64,000 nucleotides of DNA from Streptomyces sp. Je 1-369 (GCF_026810505.1 NZ_CP101750.1:124001-188000); one strand, 5' to 3'. Positions 31,031 to 41,315 are shown, counted from the first letter of the stretch. Program-made: numbers and translations. The notes: generated from the letters alone by a model not told the origin.

Positions 31031-31990
31031 TCACAGGACGCGGATGGCGGATTCGGCGTGACGGCGGGCCAGTTGCAGGATCTGGCGGCTGTCGCGGGCG
31101 AGGTCGGCACGGATACGGCGGCGGGCCTCGGCGAGGGTGGCGCCGGCGCCCAGGACCTGTTCGATGCGGTCCTCGCGCAGCAGGGCATGGTGCTGGGCGA
31201 CCACGGTGACGCCCCGTTCGTCGGGCAGGACCGACCATTCACCGCAGTGCGCGGCCAGCAGCGGGCGGGGCACGGTGGCCTTGTGCACGATACGGCCGGC
31301 GTGCGGGAAACAGATACGGATCCCGGCCACCCCGGGGGCGGGCCCGCCGTCGGCGGCGGTGAGTTCCAGGGCGACTTTCTGGATGCCGAGGTGGGGCTCT
31401 TCCAGCGCGGCCCGGCGCACGTGCGGGAGCTGGCCGGGCCAGTCGGCCACATCGTAGAGGAAACCGTAGACCAGCTCGGCGGGCCCCTTCACCCGCACCG
31501 ACTCGGCGAAGGAGAGGGCCAGCTCGTCCAGGCGGCTCCAGCGCTCGGCCAGAAACTGCAGGCTGCGCAGGGTGGAACGGGTGTTGTCGGCGGTGACCTG
31601 GGCAAGCCAGAGGGCGTCCTGGGGCCGGCCGGGGGCAGCGGTGAACTCGTGTTCCAGGGTCAGCCGGCAGCGGCCCGGCGCCAGCGGCCGCACACTCCAG
31701 CACCCGGCCATCGAGGTGGCCGGCTCCATCAGCACATCCTGACGGAAGGAAATCAGCCGGCGCACCGGATCCTGGGTGCGGCAGGCGGTCCAGGACACGA
31801 TCCGGCCCTCGGCCAGCGCCCACAGACGGACCCGTTCGTTGACGCCGTCGAAGTCCAGACGCTGGGCGTAGACGCTGCGCGGCAGGTACAGCGGCCAGCG
31901 CTCAGGGTCCGCGATCAGCGCGTAGAGGGTGGAGGCGGGCGCGGCCACCTCCAGCGTGTGCGACAACCGGTGGATACGCTCGCCGGGCAC
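31031..31990 (-). CDS. Didomain aromatase/cyclase (SRPBCC/START fold)
   Basis: The 319-residue protein consists of two SRPBCC domains: about residues 1-155 (ERIHRLSHTLEVAAPASTLYALIADPERWPLYLP) and 165-319 (VRVKGPAELVYGFLYDVADWPGQLPHV). This is the layout of didomain aromatase/cyclases of type II polyketide pathways, for example ActVII and TcmN-related proteins. No type II synthase is in the window, so it may help ring closure or folding of the THN-derived intermediate, or have another lipid-binding role. The GTG at 31990 is chosen for its AAAGGGGGG site. Confidence 0.88.
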   Translation of the reverse strand: MPGERIHRLSHTLEVAAPASTLYALIADPERWPLYLPRSVYAQRLDFDGVNERVRLWALAEGRIVSWTACRTQDPVRRLISFRQDVLMEPATSMAGCWSVRPLAPGRCRLTLEHEFTAAPGRPQDALWLAQVTADNTRSTLRSLQFLAERWSRLDELALSFAESVRVKGPAELVYGFLYDVADWPGQLPHVRRAALEEPHLGIQKVALELTAADGGPAPGVAGIRICFPHAGRIVHKATVPRPLLAAHCGEWSVLPDERGVTVVAQHHALLREDRIEQVLGAGATLAEARRRIRADLARDSRQILQLARRHAESAIRVL

Positions 31991-33192
31991 CGGACCCCCC
32001 TTTCTCTCGCGCCATGTGCACGCAATGGTCGTGACGAAGCCGGGCCGAGCGGGCCAGACGCAACAGAGCGGCACAGCAGCGCGCAGCGGTACCCGGTGAC
32101 GGGCAGGTGGAACCCGGTGACGGGCAGGTGGTGCCCGGTGGCGGGCAGGCCCGGGGCGAACGCGCCGGGAGCGGGGCCGGTGGTCTGTGCAGTGTGCCCC
32201 ACCCGGCTCGACGCGTGCCCGCACACGGCTCGAGTCCGCCTCGCTGCGCAGCGCACGCAACACGACCGCCCCCACACACCGGACAACCACCCCGCCCCTG
32301 ACCGGCCCCGCCCCGGCCGGGGTGGCCCGGGGACAGCCAGACCGCCCCCGCGCCCGCCCCGGTCCGCCCGGCCCGGGCACCGCACGCGAGGCAGGCAGGC
32401 AGCGGATGCGGCGCGAGCAGACCCCGGGGGGGCAGGTGACCGGACGGCCAGGTGACCGGACAGCCGGTGAGCAGGTGGCCGGACCACCGGGCGGCCGGAC
32501 AGCCGGGGCGGCCTGGTGGCCGGGCCCCCGGGTGAGCAGGTGGCCGTGGCCCGACGGCCGAGCCGCCCGGTGGCCGGACAGCCCGACGACCGGTGGCCGG
32601 GGCCGCCGCGTGACCGGTGCCCGTGGCCGGACGGCCGGTCACCAGGCGCTTCCGGCCGGGCAACCGGTCACCGAACGGCGCGCGGCCAGAGCGCCGGTCA
32701 CCAGCCGGCCCCGGGGCGGACAACCGGACACCGAACGGCCAGAAGCCCAAAAGCCAGCGACCGACAGCCGGGCCGCCAAGTGGCCCGGCCCGAACGGCCC
32801 GTGACCAGAGCAGCAGTCACCAGGCGGCCCCAGGGCGGACAACCGGACACCAGACGGCCGGAAGCCCACAGGCCGGCGACCGGCAGCCGGAACCGGACAG
32901 CCCGGCCGCCATGAGCCCCTGACCGAACAGCACATGACCAGAGCGGCAGTCACCAAGCGGCCCCGGGCCGGACAAGCCGGACACCGAACGGCCGGAAGCC
33001 CACAGGCCGGCGACCGGCAGCCCGGGTGCCAAGTGGCCCTGCCCGAACGGCCTGTGGCCAGGCGGCCGGTCACCGGGTGGCCCCGGCCGGACGGCCGGAA
33101 GCCGCAACGGCCGGTCACCGGATCGCCGTGGCCGGACGGCCGGTGACCGGGCGTGCGGGCGGCCGTGGCCGGACGGCCGCATCGGCCGGCGG
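31991..33192. repeat. Non-coding spacer with imperfect 119-133 bp repeats
   Basis: The block GTCACCAGGCGGCCCC recurs at about 32697, 32816 and 32949, each followed by GACAACCGGACACC, ACGGCCGGAAGCCCA and GGCGACCGGCAGCC. Shorter GGTGACCGGACGGCC units fill 32435-32640 and 33050-33185. No gene recognised. Confidence 0.85.
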
Positions 33193-34014
33193 TCAGGCGG
33201 CGTACAGGTCGAACGTGGAGCTGCGCCGCGGCCCGGCGGTGACGTCCAGCTGGGGATCGACGGCCAGCATGGCCTGGTGCAGCCGCTGCACCTGCGGGGA
33301 GGGCTCCACCCCCAGCCCTTCGATCATGCGGATCCGCAGCTTGCGGTAGATCTCCAGCGCCGAGGCCTGCCGCCCCGAACGGTAGAGCGCCACCATGGCC
33401 TGCGAGTGCAGTCCTTCGTGCTGGGGGTAGCGCGCGGTCAGTTCGGTGAGTTCGGCGATGAGTTCGGAGTGCCGGCCCAGCCGCAGATCGGCATCGATAC
33501 GCCGCTCCACCGTGCCAAGACGCGACTCCTCCAGACGCATGACCTCGATCTCCAGGATGGGACCGACCCGCACATCGACCAGCGCGGGCCCGCGCCACAG
33601 CGCCAGCGCCCGACGGAAACGGTCGGCGGCGGTGGCATCATCCCCGCTCTCGAAGGCGCCACGGCCCTCGGTGGCCAGACGGTCGTACTCGTGCACGTCC
33701 ACGCCATCAGCCGGTATCTGCATCAGATAACCGCCGTGCCGGGTGGCCAGCACCTCCTTGGCGGTCCCCGGAGTACCGGGCCCCAGCGCGGTGCCCAGAT
33801 GCCGGCGCAGCTGCAGGATGTAGGTCTGCAGGGTGGTCAGCGCACTCTGGGGCGGCTCAGTGCCCCAGAGCTCCTCCATGAGCGTGGGAACAGGCATGAC
33901 CTGTCCCGGATAGAGGGCAAACAGGGACAAGATCTGCCGCGGCTTGCGTGCCGTCGGAACAATCGATCCCCCGTTGACCTCGGCGCTCAACGGACCCAGA
34001 ACCTGAATCTTCAT
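33193..34014 (-). CDS. SARP-family transcriptional activator 1
   Basis: The 273-residue protein has the SARP layout: an OmpR-type winged-helix domain (residues 1-100, with TARKPRQILSLFALYPGQ and ALTTLQTYILQLRRHLG) and a bacterial transcriptional activation domain (about 105-250). Members bind direct repeats near -35 and recruit polymerase at cluster promoters, so it is the likely pathway activator. ATG 34014 gives the exact family N-terminus MKIQVLGPLSAEVNG. A second SARP lies 0.9 kb upstream on the same strand. Confidence 0.95.
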   Translation of the reverse strand: MKIQVLGPLSAEVNGGSIVPTARKPRQILSLFALYPGQVMPVPTLMEELWGTEPPQSALTTLQTYILQLRRHLGTALGPGTPGTAKEVLATRHGGYLMQIPADGVDVHEYDRLATEGRGAFESGDDATAADRFRRALALWRGPALVDVRVGPILEIEVMRLEESRLGTVERRIDADLRLGRHSELIAELTELTARYPQHEGLHSQAMVALYRSGRQASALEIYRKLRIRMIEGLGVEPSPQVQRLHQAMLAVDPQLDVTAGPRRSSTFDLYAA

Positions 34015-34920
34015 GGGTGTTCTCCGTACTTCGTCGAGTTCTTGTCTTGACTGCATTCCGTCGCCGCGGGCGCTCTCGTATCGGGTGCGGGGCACCCTCC
34101 TTTCGCCGTACGGGGCACCACACACCGAAACAGAAACAGGCACAAACACAGACGCTGACGCTGCGCTGGCGCCGGTGCTGACGCTGGTGCTGGTGCTGGC
34201 GCTGCGCTGGTGTTGACGCTGCGCTGGTGCTGGAACTGGCACGTGGTGCTGGGACTTGGTGCTGGAACTGGCACGTAGTACTGGGACTGGAACTGGCACG
34301 TAGTACCGGGCTGGTGCTGGCACGTAGTGCTGGTCCTGGCGCTGGTCCTGGTTCTGGAACTGGCACGTGGTGCTGGGACTTGGTGCTGAAACTGGCACTT
34401 GGCACGTAGTGCTGGCGTTTGGTGCTTGGTGCTTGGTGTACCGGAACAGGGCTGAGGGGGCAGGAACCGCGGGAGGCGGGCGGAGTGCGGCACAGTCAGG
34501 CGCCGTGACGGGCGGGCGGGTTGAGGCCGTCCCGGGGGACGGGCTCCCAGGGGCACGGTAGGCGGCGCGGGCCAGGTGCGCCTGGCCCGGAGTGAAGTCC
34601 GCGCGGCCGGCAAGGAAACGTTGTCGCACACCGCCCACCGCCCCCTCGCTCCCCACGTCCTTGCACGGTTGCAGCTGCGGTACCGGACACCCGCCGCACG
34701 GCAACACGAGGCCGGCAGACGACGGAACACGGCAGTACACGCTGAGCACGGCCGGCCCCGGGGCACACGCGGGATCGACGCGGCCCGCCCGCCCACCGCG
34801 CAAACCCGCAGCGGGCCAGCACACGACCACAAGCAACAGACCCCCGACAGGGACGGCCCGGCACGCAAACCCCCAGCCCCGGCCCGGAAGCCCGGACCGG
34901 ACCCGCCCGCACCCAACGGC
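34015..34920. repeat. Spacer between the two SARP genes with 33-bp type repeats
   Basis: From about 34170 to 34420 the unit CTGGAACTGGCACGTAGT and variants with GGTGCTGGGACTTGG repeat in a degenerate array. This is less GC-rich than its surroundings. The rest is unstructured GC-rich sequence with no supported gene. The promoter of SARP 1 should lie just upstream of 34014. Confidence 0.75.
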
Positions 34921-36102
34921 TCAGCCGGTGGGCACCAGCCGCACACGGCCCACAGAAACCCCCGCCCCCGCCCCCGCCGCGCCAGGCGCGGAGACCGCAG
35001 CCCCCGCAGCCAGCCGACCAGCCGCAGCAGCAGACACGGGAGCAGGCGCGGGAGCGGGCGCGGGGGCGGGGGCGGTGAGGTCGTGGCCGGCACTCAGAAT
35101 GGACCGCTGCAGACGCCGCAGCCGGACCGAGGGCTCCAGACCCAGCTCCTGCACCAGCGTGGCCCGCAGCCGCTGATAGGCATCCAGCGCCTCACCACGC
35201 CGCCCCGAACGGTGCAGCGCAAGCATGTACTGGGCATGCAGACTCTCATGCGTGCGGTAGCCATTGACCAGCACCGTCAGCTCGGCCAGCAGCTCCCGGT
35301 GCCGGCCCAACCGCAGATCGGCCTCGATCCGCCGGTCCAGCGCACACAGCCGGCTCTCATCCAGCCGCTTGATCTCCATCTGCAACTGCGGACCCGCCTG
35401 CACATCCGCGAAAGCCGTACCCGACCACAACGCCAGCGCCTCACGCAGCCGCCCCGCCGCCCCCGCACAATCCCCCGCATCCATCGCCCGATACCCCGCC
35501 CCCGCCAACTCCTCAAAAGCCCGCACATCACTCACCCCGCCACCACCACACAGCAGATACCCACCCGGCATCGTCACCAACACCTCCTTGGCACTGCGCA
35601 CCCCACCCACCCCGACAGGGACGGCCGCGGCCGCGACTGCGGCTTCGGCGGGGACAGCCTCAGGAACAGTTACGGCAGGAACGACTGCACCCGGCCCAGC
35701 AGGGGCCGCGACTGCGGCAGGAACGACTGCGGCAGGGACAGCGGCGACTGCGGCGGGGACGGCTGCACCCAGCACGGCGGGGACGGCGGCGGGGGCAGCA
35801 CCCGGCACGGCCGCGACTGCGGCGGCCACCGGGGCAGGGGCAGGGGCGGCGGCGGGGACGGCCTCCCGGGCCAGCGCGGCAGCGATGAGCTCACGCAGCT
35901 GCAGCACATACGTCTGCAACGTCGTCCGGGCACTGCGCGGCGGAGCCGCACCCCACAACTCCTGCGCCAGAACCGACACCGGCACCATCCGGTCCGCATG
36001 CAACGCCAACAACGCCAGCACCTGCCGCGGCTTGGGCGCCGTAGGCACCACCGACACCCCGTTCACCCGCACCCCCAGCGCGCCGAGCACCTCAACATCC
36101 AC
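34921..36102 (-). CDS. SARP-family transcriptional activator 2 with Ala/Pro/Val-rich insertion
   Basis: The 393-residue protein has the same domains as the first SARP, but about 88 residues of Ala/Pro/Val-rich low-complexity sequence (about residues 80-168) are inserted between the winged helix (ending TLQTYVLQLRELIAAALA) and the activation domain (AKEVLVTMPGGYLL). SARP 1 has about 12 residues at that place. The start chosen is GTG 36102 with GGGGGA upstream, which gives the family-like VDVEVLGALGVRVNG. Two SARPs in one cluster match what I recall for furanonaphthoquinone I. Confidence 0.92.
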   Translation of the reverse strand: MDVEVLGALGVRVNGVSVVPTAPKPRQVLALLALHADRMVPVSVLAQELWGAAPPRSARTTLQTYVLQLRELIAAALAREAVPAAAPAPAPVAAAVAAVPGAAPAAVPAVLGAAVPAAVAAVPAAVVPAAVAAPAGPGAVVPAVTVPEAVPAEAAVAAAAVPVGVGGVRSAKEVLVTMPGGYLLCGGGGVSDVRAFEELAGAGYRAMDAGDCAGAAGRLREALALWSGTAFADVQAGPQLQMEIKRLDESRLCALDRRIEADLRLGRHRELLAELTVLVNGYRTHESLHAQYMLALHRSGRRGEALDAYQRLRATLVQELGLEPSVRLRRLQRSILSAGHDLTAPAPAPAPAPAPVSAAAAGRLAAGAAVSAPGAAGAGAGVSVGRVRLVPTG

Positions 36103-37353
36103 AGCGTCCCCCAGAAAGTGGTAGTTACCGCCCGCAGCCACGCCACACACGGAGCCGATCCCCTTTACCGCACCCAGATTCAAATAGATTCCACGACCCC
36201 TGTCAATACAAAACCGCGTAGCTGGTTTCTAGCAGCGCTGGAGCCCACCTCCGGCCATCCACCCACCCCCCTCAAGCAGATCTTGAGAAACCACCAGACC
36301 AGACACCCACCCACCCCCACCCCCAGCCACCCACCCACACCCACCCAGCCACACACCCCCACCCCACCCCCCACCCCAAAACAGCGAACACCCGCCGTTA
36401 CACAACCCGACCACCAGAAACCAGGGACCAGCAGCCAAGGACCAGAGGCCGGAGGCGGGGGCGCCCCCAAGGACAGGGCCAAGGACCCACCCGGGCAAGC
36501 CCGGCAGACCCCGCACCCCGCACCCCGCACCCGGCACCCGGCACCCGGCACCCGGCACCCGGCACCCGGAAGCGGAACCATCGGCTGAGGGCTGGCCCGA
36601 CGGCTCGGGAGCCCCGCGGCCAGCAAATGCACGGCCAAGCCCCCCAGCTCCCGGCTTCCTCCCCCAGCGGGACCAGCCGAGTCAAATAACTCGGCCCAGA
36701 CCGGGCGAGACGGCCTGGGCCGGCCCGCAAACCACGCGTCAACCCAGATGCAGCCAATCGACCCGGATAGGACAGGCCGAACCGGACCAGCCGAGCCAGG
36801 CGGGGCGGAGCGACCAAGCCAGGCGGGGCGGGTTGACCAAGCCGGGCAGGGCGGGTCGACCGGACCGGCCCGACTGGATGGCGCCAGGCCGGGTGGTACG
36901 CGTTGGCGGAGTGGATGGCGGCGGCCGCACCCCACCCCGCATACTCCCGGGCCCGGCAGGATGCCCCCGAAGCCGCCCGCAGGACTCTGCAGATCCGGGG
37001 GCACGCGGGCCACCCTGAGCACGCGGCCAAACCTGAGCACGCGGGCCGCCCAAGGTGCGCCGACCACCCGAAGCGCGCTGGCCCGCCACCAGCGACGCTT
37101 CGACCACCCTGCTCGGCGGGACCGCTCCGGAGCCACGCCGACCGCCCGGGGAAGTGGGACCGGACTGTACGGGGGCGGCGCGCGGGACTGTGCGGGGCGG
37201 CGAGGGTGGGACCGTACGGGACGACGGACGCGGGACGGTACGGGACGACGGGACCGCCCGGAGTGCCGGACGCAAGGCCGTGCCGGACGGCGGGGCCGTG
37301 CCGGGCGGCGAGGCCGTGCGGGCGGCGAGGCGCGCGGGACGACCGCGCGCGGG
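36103..37353. repeat. Non-coding spacer with CACCCA and CCCGGCA repeats
   Basis: A C/A-rich stretch of CCACCCACC units spans about 36295-36370. A CACCCGGCAC run follows at 36505-36570. Further on are imperfect GGGACGGTACGGGACGACG units near 37215-37250. No gene recognised. Confidence 0.8.
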
Positions 37354-38934
37354 TTACTGCGGCGGGTTGCCGTGTTTGCGGGAGGGCAGGTCGGCGTGTT
37401 TGGTGCGCAGCATGGCCAGGGACTGGATGAGGATCTCGCGAGTGGCGGCGGGGTCGATGACGTCATCGACCAGGCCGCGCTCGGCGGCGTAGTAGGGGTG
37501 CATCAGCTCGGCCCGGTACTCCTTGGCCACACGGGCGCGCATCGCTTCGGGATCAGGGGCGGCAGCGATCTGCCTGCGGAAGATGACGTTGGCCGCACCC
37601 TCGGCGCCCATCACCGCGATCTCGTTGGTGGGCCAGGCATAGGTGAGGTCCGCGCCGATGGACTGGCTGTCCATGACGATGTAGGCCCCGCCGTAGGCCT
37701 TGCGCAGCACCAGGGAGATACGGGGCACGGTGGCATTGCAGTACGCATACAACAGCTTGGCACCGTGACGGATGATCCCACCGTGCTCCTGGTCGACGCC
37801 GGGCAGGAAGCCGGGCACATCCACCAGCGTCACGATCGGGATGTTGAAGGCATCGCACATCTGCACGAAGCGCGCGGCCTTCTCCGACGCCTCGATGTCC
37901 AGCACACCCGCCAGCGTCGCCGGCTGACTGGCGACCAGCCCCACGACCTGCCCGTCCAGCCGGGCCAGGGCACAGATGATGTTGCGCGCCCAGCGCTCGT
38001 GGACCTCCAACAGCTCGCCGTCATCGACGAGTTCCTCCAGCACCCGATGCATGTCATAGGGGCGGCTGCCATCGGCCGGCACCACCTCCAGCAGCTTCGG
38101 GACGGCCCGGTCGGCGGGATCAGTGCAGGGGGCGGGCGGCGGGGCCTGGCGGTTGTTGGAGGGCAGCAGCGAGAGCAGGTAGCGCACCTCGGCCAGGCAG
38201 GTCTCCTCGTCGTCGTAGGCGAAGTGGCACACCCCGGAGGTCTCGGCGTGCACGTCCGCGCCGCCCAGCCCGTTCTGGGTGATCTCCTCGCCGGTGACCG
38301 CCTTGACCACGTCGGGGCCGGTGATGAACATCTGCGAGGTTTCGCGCACCATGAACACGAAATCGGTCAGCGCGGGACTGTAGGCGGCGCCGCCCGCACA
38401 CGGGCCCAGCATCACACTGATCTGCGGAATGACCCCCGAGGCCCTGGTGTTGCGGGTGAAGATGCCGCCGTAGCCGGCCAGTGCCGACACACCCTCCTGG
38501 ATGCGGGCACCCGCCCCGTCGTTGAGGGAGACCAGCGGCGCACCCGCCGCCAGCGCCATGTCCATAATCTTGTGGATCTTGGTCGCGTGGGCCTCGCCCA
38601 GCGCGCCGCCGAAAATACGGAAGTCGTGCGCGTAGATGAAGACGGTACGGCCCTCGACCGTGCCCCAGCCGGTGACCACCCCGTCCGTGTACGGCCGCTT
38701 CCCCTCCAGGCCGAACCCGGTGGCCCGGTGCCGGCGCAGCGCCTCCACCTCCCGGAAACTGCCCTCATCCATCAGCAGGGCGATCCGCTCCCGGGCCGTC
38801 AACTTGCCTTTGGCGTGCTGCGCCCGGGTCGCCTCCCCACCTGGCCCGGCCAGCGCCTGCCCCCGCACTGCCGCCAGCTCCGCCACCCGCGCCTGAGCCG
38901 ACACCCCGCCTGCTACAGAAGACCCCGCCGCCAT
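37354..38934 (-). CDS. Acyl-CoA carboxylase carboxyltransferase (beta) subunit
   Basis: The 526-residue protein is a biotin-dependent carboxyltransferase of the AccD/PccB type. It has the N-terminal KLTARERIALLMDEGSF block, the oxyanion loop GPCAGGAAYSPALTDF in the first half and the matching RKAYGGAYIVMDS segment in the second. With an alpha subunit encoded elsewhere it would make malonyl-CoA (or methylmalonyl-CoA), feeding the malonyl-CoA-hungry THN synthase. ATG 38934 has GGGGGGAG upstream. Whether acetyl- or propionyl-CoA is preferred depends on one residue that was not assigned here. Confidence 0.94.
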   Translation of the reverse strand: MAAGSSVAGGVSAQARVAELAAVRGQALAGPGGEATRAQHAKGKLTARERIALLMDEGSFREVEALRRHRATGFGLEGKRPYTDGVVTGWGTVEGRTVFIYAHDFRIFGGALGEAHATKIHKIMDMALAAGAPLVSLNDGAGARIQEGVSALAGYGGIFTRNTRASGVIPQISVMLGPCAGGAAYSPALTDFVFMVRETSQMFITGPDVVKAVTGEEITQNGLGGADVHAETSGVCHFAYDDEETCLAEVRYLLSLLPSNNRQAPPPAPCTDPADRAVPKLLEVVPADGSRPYDMHRVLEELVDDGELLEVHERWARNIICALARLDGQVVGLVASQPATLAGVLDIEASEKAARFVQMCDAFNIPIVTLVDVPGFLPGVDQEHGGIIRHGAKLLYAYCNATVPRISLVLRKAYGGAYIVMDSQSIGADLTYAWPTNEIAVMGAEGAANVIFRRQIAAAPDPEAMRARVAKEYRAELMHPYYAAERGLVDDVIDPAATREILIQSLAMLRTKHADLPSRKHGNPPQ

Positions 38935-39690
38935 CACCACAACACTCCCCCCATCCCACACCCACCCCAACCAACCAACCCACAACACCAGCCCCACACC
39001 ACACCAGCCCCCACGGGGCGTGGCCATTCGGCGCCCTGGGCAGCGCGGCGCGTCAGCGCCAGCTGTGCGGAGCCCGATACGCCGCGGCAAGTTCCCGCGG
39101 GCGCCAGGCCGCCGTCCGACCCGGCCCACGCGGCGCCCGGCCTCCATCCCGCGGCCGGCCGGCCGCCAGCGACATCAGCGTCACCGCAACAGCAGCGAGC
39201 TCCACATCACTGGCCCGCCCACGTTCAACCCTGAACAGGACAGACCCATCACCGACACTCTCCACAACCCCACCTCCCTTTCCACCCCAACGGTCGACCG
39301 CCCCCCTCAACACAAGCTCGGGTCCGCCTTGAGCAACCCCCAACAAAAGCCAGCCCAGCCGACACAACGCCGACGGCCCCGGCGGACACGAGCGGCCTGG
39401 ACCCCGACAGCACACGTGAGGCCCAACAGCACGCGGCAGCACCCGGGTTACACCCAGCCAGCCCGAGGAGAAGTCAGACAGCCGAGGACAGACGGCACCT
39501 GAGACACAGGCCCGGCATGACCCGAAACGAAAGCCTCCCCGCTCCGCGCCCCTCACCACCCACCACACCGCGCCACCCACCGCACCACACCGCCCATCGC
39601 AATGCACCGAACGGGCCGAGCCGTCCGGGCAGGCCATCCGGGCCTACCCTTTGAGCGGCCCAAAGGTGCAGAAGTGACACACGGTTTGCT

Positions 39691-39714
39691 TAAAAACCGC
39701 TTGTACGGTTTTTA
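39691..39714. promoter_or_regulatory. ARE-like palindrome 1
   Basis: TAAAAACCG-CTTGTA-CGGTTTTTA is a perfect 9-bp inverted repeat with a 6-bp spacer. Its AT-rich ends around an ACCG/CGGT core match autoregulatory elements bound by ScbR/ArpA-type receptors. It lies about 285 bp upstream of such a gene. Confidence 0.75.
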
Positions 39715-39940
39715 ATGGGGCTAATGTCACGGGCATGTTCCCCGCCGACAATCCCCCGCCCAAGCCGTCGGGCAGCCGGAGCGGAACCCTCGGCTTCCGG
39801 CCAAAGCGCCACCCACCACCCCGGACCCGCCCCACGGATACCTGCCGAGGTGGCTACCCTGCAGCGACCGACGGACAGGCAAGCGGAATGCGTCACGCCG
39901 AGCCGTTCCCGCAGTAGGGTCCGACCCACCTCTAGAGATC

Positions 39941-39958
39941 AAACCGTCAAGTTGGTTT
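39941..39958. promoter_or_regulatory. ARE-like palindrome 2
   Basis: AAACCGTCAAGTTGGTTT, a weaker palindrome with AAACC/GGTTT ends, lies 40 bp upstream of the receptor-like start codon, a position suited to autorepression. Confidence 0.6.
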
Positions 39959-39997
39959 TATACGCGGTCTGGACACCATTCGTGACGGGAGTCACCA

Positions 39998-40654
39998 GTG
40001 AGCAAGCAGGAACGGGCCACCCGTACCCGCAACGCCCTCATCCGCTCCGCCGCCGAACTCTTCGAGCGGCACGGCTACGTACGGGCCAGCCTGGACGAGA
40101 TCAGCTCCGGCGCCAACGTGAGCCGCGGCGCACTGCACTTCCACTTCGAGAACAAGGCGGCAGTGGCCGACGCCGTGGAACAGGCCGCCGCCCAGACCCT
40201 GCGTGAGACCGCCGACTCAGTACCCCTGGGCCAGGAAAGCGCCATGCAGCACCTGATGGACCTCTCCCACCGCATGGTCCAACTCCTGCACCACGACGTG
40301 GTAGTACGCGCCGGGTTCCGGCTCAACTGCGACACCGGCCCACGCACCCCGCTGGACCTGCGCCAGCAATGGCAGACCCGCGTCCAACAACTGGTCACCC
40401 GCGCCGCAGACGAACACGCCCTCGCCACCGGCGTTTCACCCGAGGGCCTGGTCGCCACCATCGTCGCCACCACCGTCGGCCTCGAGGTCCTCAGCCGCGC
40501 CAACCGTGGCTGGCTCTCCCCCACCCCCCTCACCAACTTCTGGCAACTCCTCCTGCCCTCGGTAGCCAGCCCACCCACCCTCCCCACTCTCCAACCCGCC
40601 GGCACGCCCACCCACCCCCTACCAGCAACAACCCACCACGCCCCCACCCACTAA
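39998..40654 (+). CDS. Gamma-butyrolactone-receptor-like TetR repressor (ScbR/ArpA type)
   Basis: The 218-residue protein opens with KQERATRTRNALIRSAAELFERHGYVRASLDEISSG-like receptor sequence, and the recognition helix region SRGALHFHFENKAAVADAV is characteristic of ScbR/ArpA/JadR2 proteins. Such repressors bind ARE palindromes and control cluster activators such as SARPs. Two palindromes lie upstream. It may be a true receptor or a pseudo-receptor that senses antibiotics; no butyrolactone synthase gene is visible here. The start is GTG 39998 with GGGAG upstream. The C-terminal 30 residues are Pro/Thr/His-rich. Confidence 0.92.
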   Translation: MSKQERATRTRNALIRSAAELFERHGYVRASLDEISSGANVSRGALHFHFENKAAVADAVEQAAAQTLRETADSVPLGQESAMQHLMDLSHRMVQLLHHDVVVRAGFRLNCDTGPRTPLDLRQQWQTRVQQLVTRAADEHALATGVSPEGLVATIVATTVGLEVLSRANRGWLSPTPLTNFWQLLLPSVASPPTLPTLQPAGTPTHPLPATTHHAPTH

Positions 40655-40715
40655 CCCCAATCCAAACCAGCCCAGCCCAGACCACACCCACACCCACACC
40701 CACACCCACAGCAGC

Positions 40716-41315
40716 TTGGCCAGGACCGAGCTCGTACACCGAGTGCACCGGATCGCGGCGATCGCGCTTTCCCACCTGCACGATCACGCCGACCCCGCTC
40801 AGCGCGCCGTTTACCAGCGTGCACTTGGAACGGCGCAGGCGTTCCTGCTCCACACACAGTCTCCCGACGGGTTCTGGCCGGCCGCCTGGGGAGTCAACAG
40901 GATCTACGGCACGCTGTTCGCCGTACGCGGACTGCTGGCCTCAGGGCTGCCCCGTACCCACCCCAGCCTCACCAAGACCGCTTGGTGGCTGGAGAACATC
41001 CAACTCCCCTACGGCGGCTGGGCCGAGCACCACAGCGGCTGCTCGACCAACACGTACGTGCCCGGCCCGACCAGCCAACCCGCAAGCACTGCCTGGGCCT
41101 TGCTCGCCCTCCTGTCGCTGAGAGTCGCTCTGAGGAGGCCCCCCACACACGCCGGGTGGTGCTGGAAGTCGGTACGCGGGTTTTACGACCAACGAAGGCC
41201 GCCCTGGACCGTGGGTGCGGGAAGATTGTGGGCAAGCGGCGGGACGAACAACTCGCCGTTCAAGGATCCGGCCTGGCCCGCTTCAGCCACCCCAGTTATC
41301 GAACATGCACGCTAG
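40716..41315 (+). pseudogene. Squalene-hopene cyclase C-terminal remnant
   Basis: About 130 residues match the C-terminal half of squalene-hopene/terpene cyclases: DGFWPAAWGVNRIYGTLFAV, WLENIQLPYGGW and TYVPGPTSQPASTAWALLALL are QW-type repeats. The 5' two-thirds of the gene is absent and the only start is a TTG without a ribosome binding site. After about 41130 the expected C-terminal part is lost by frame changes. It is best explained as a decayed triterpene cyclase gene at the edge of the cluster. Confidence 0.75.

Larger units (their letters stand above)
38935..39997. other. 1.06-kb intergenic region with ARE-like operators
   Basis: No convincing gene. A plus-strand frame at 39020-39502 is Arg/Pro/Thr-rich with no domain. 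The right part, from about 39655, is notably AT-rich for this window and carries two palindromes upstream of the butyrolactone-receptor-like gene. Confidence 0.65.

Noticed and set aside
39020..39502. 160-codon plus-strand frame before the receptor-like gene
   Set aside because: Arg/Pro/Thr/Gln-rich without domain or proper start; the region looks intergenic.
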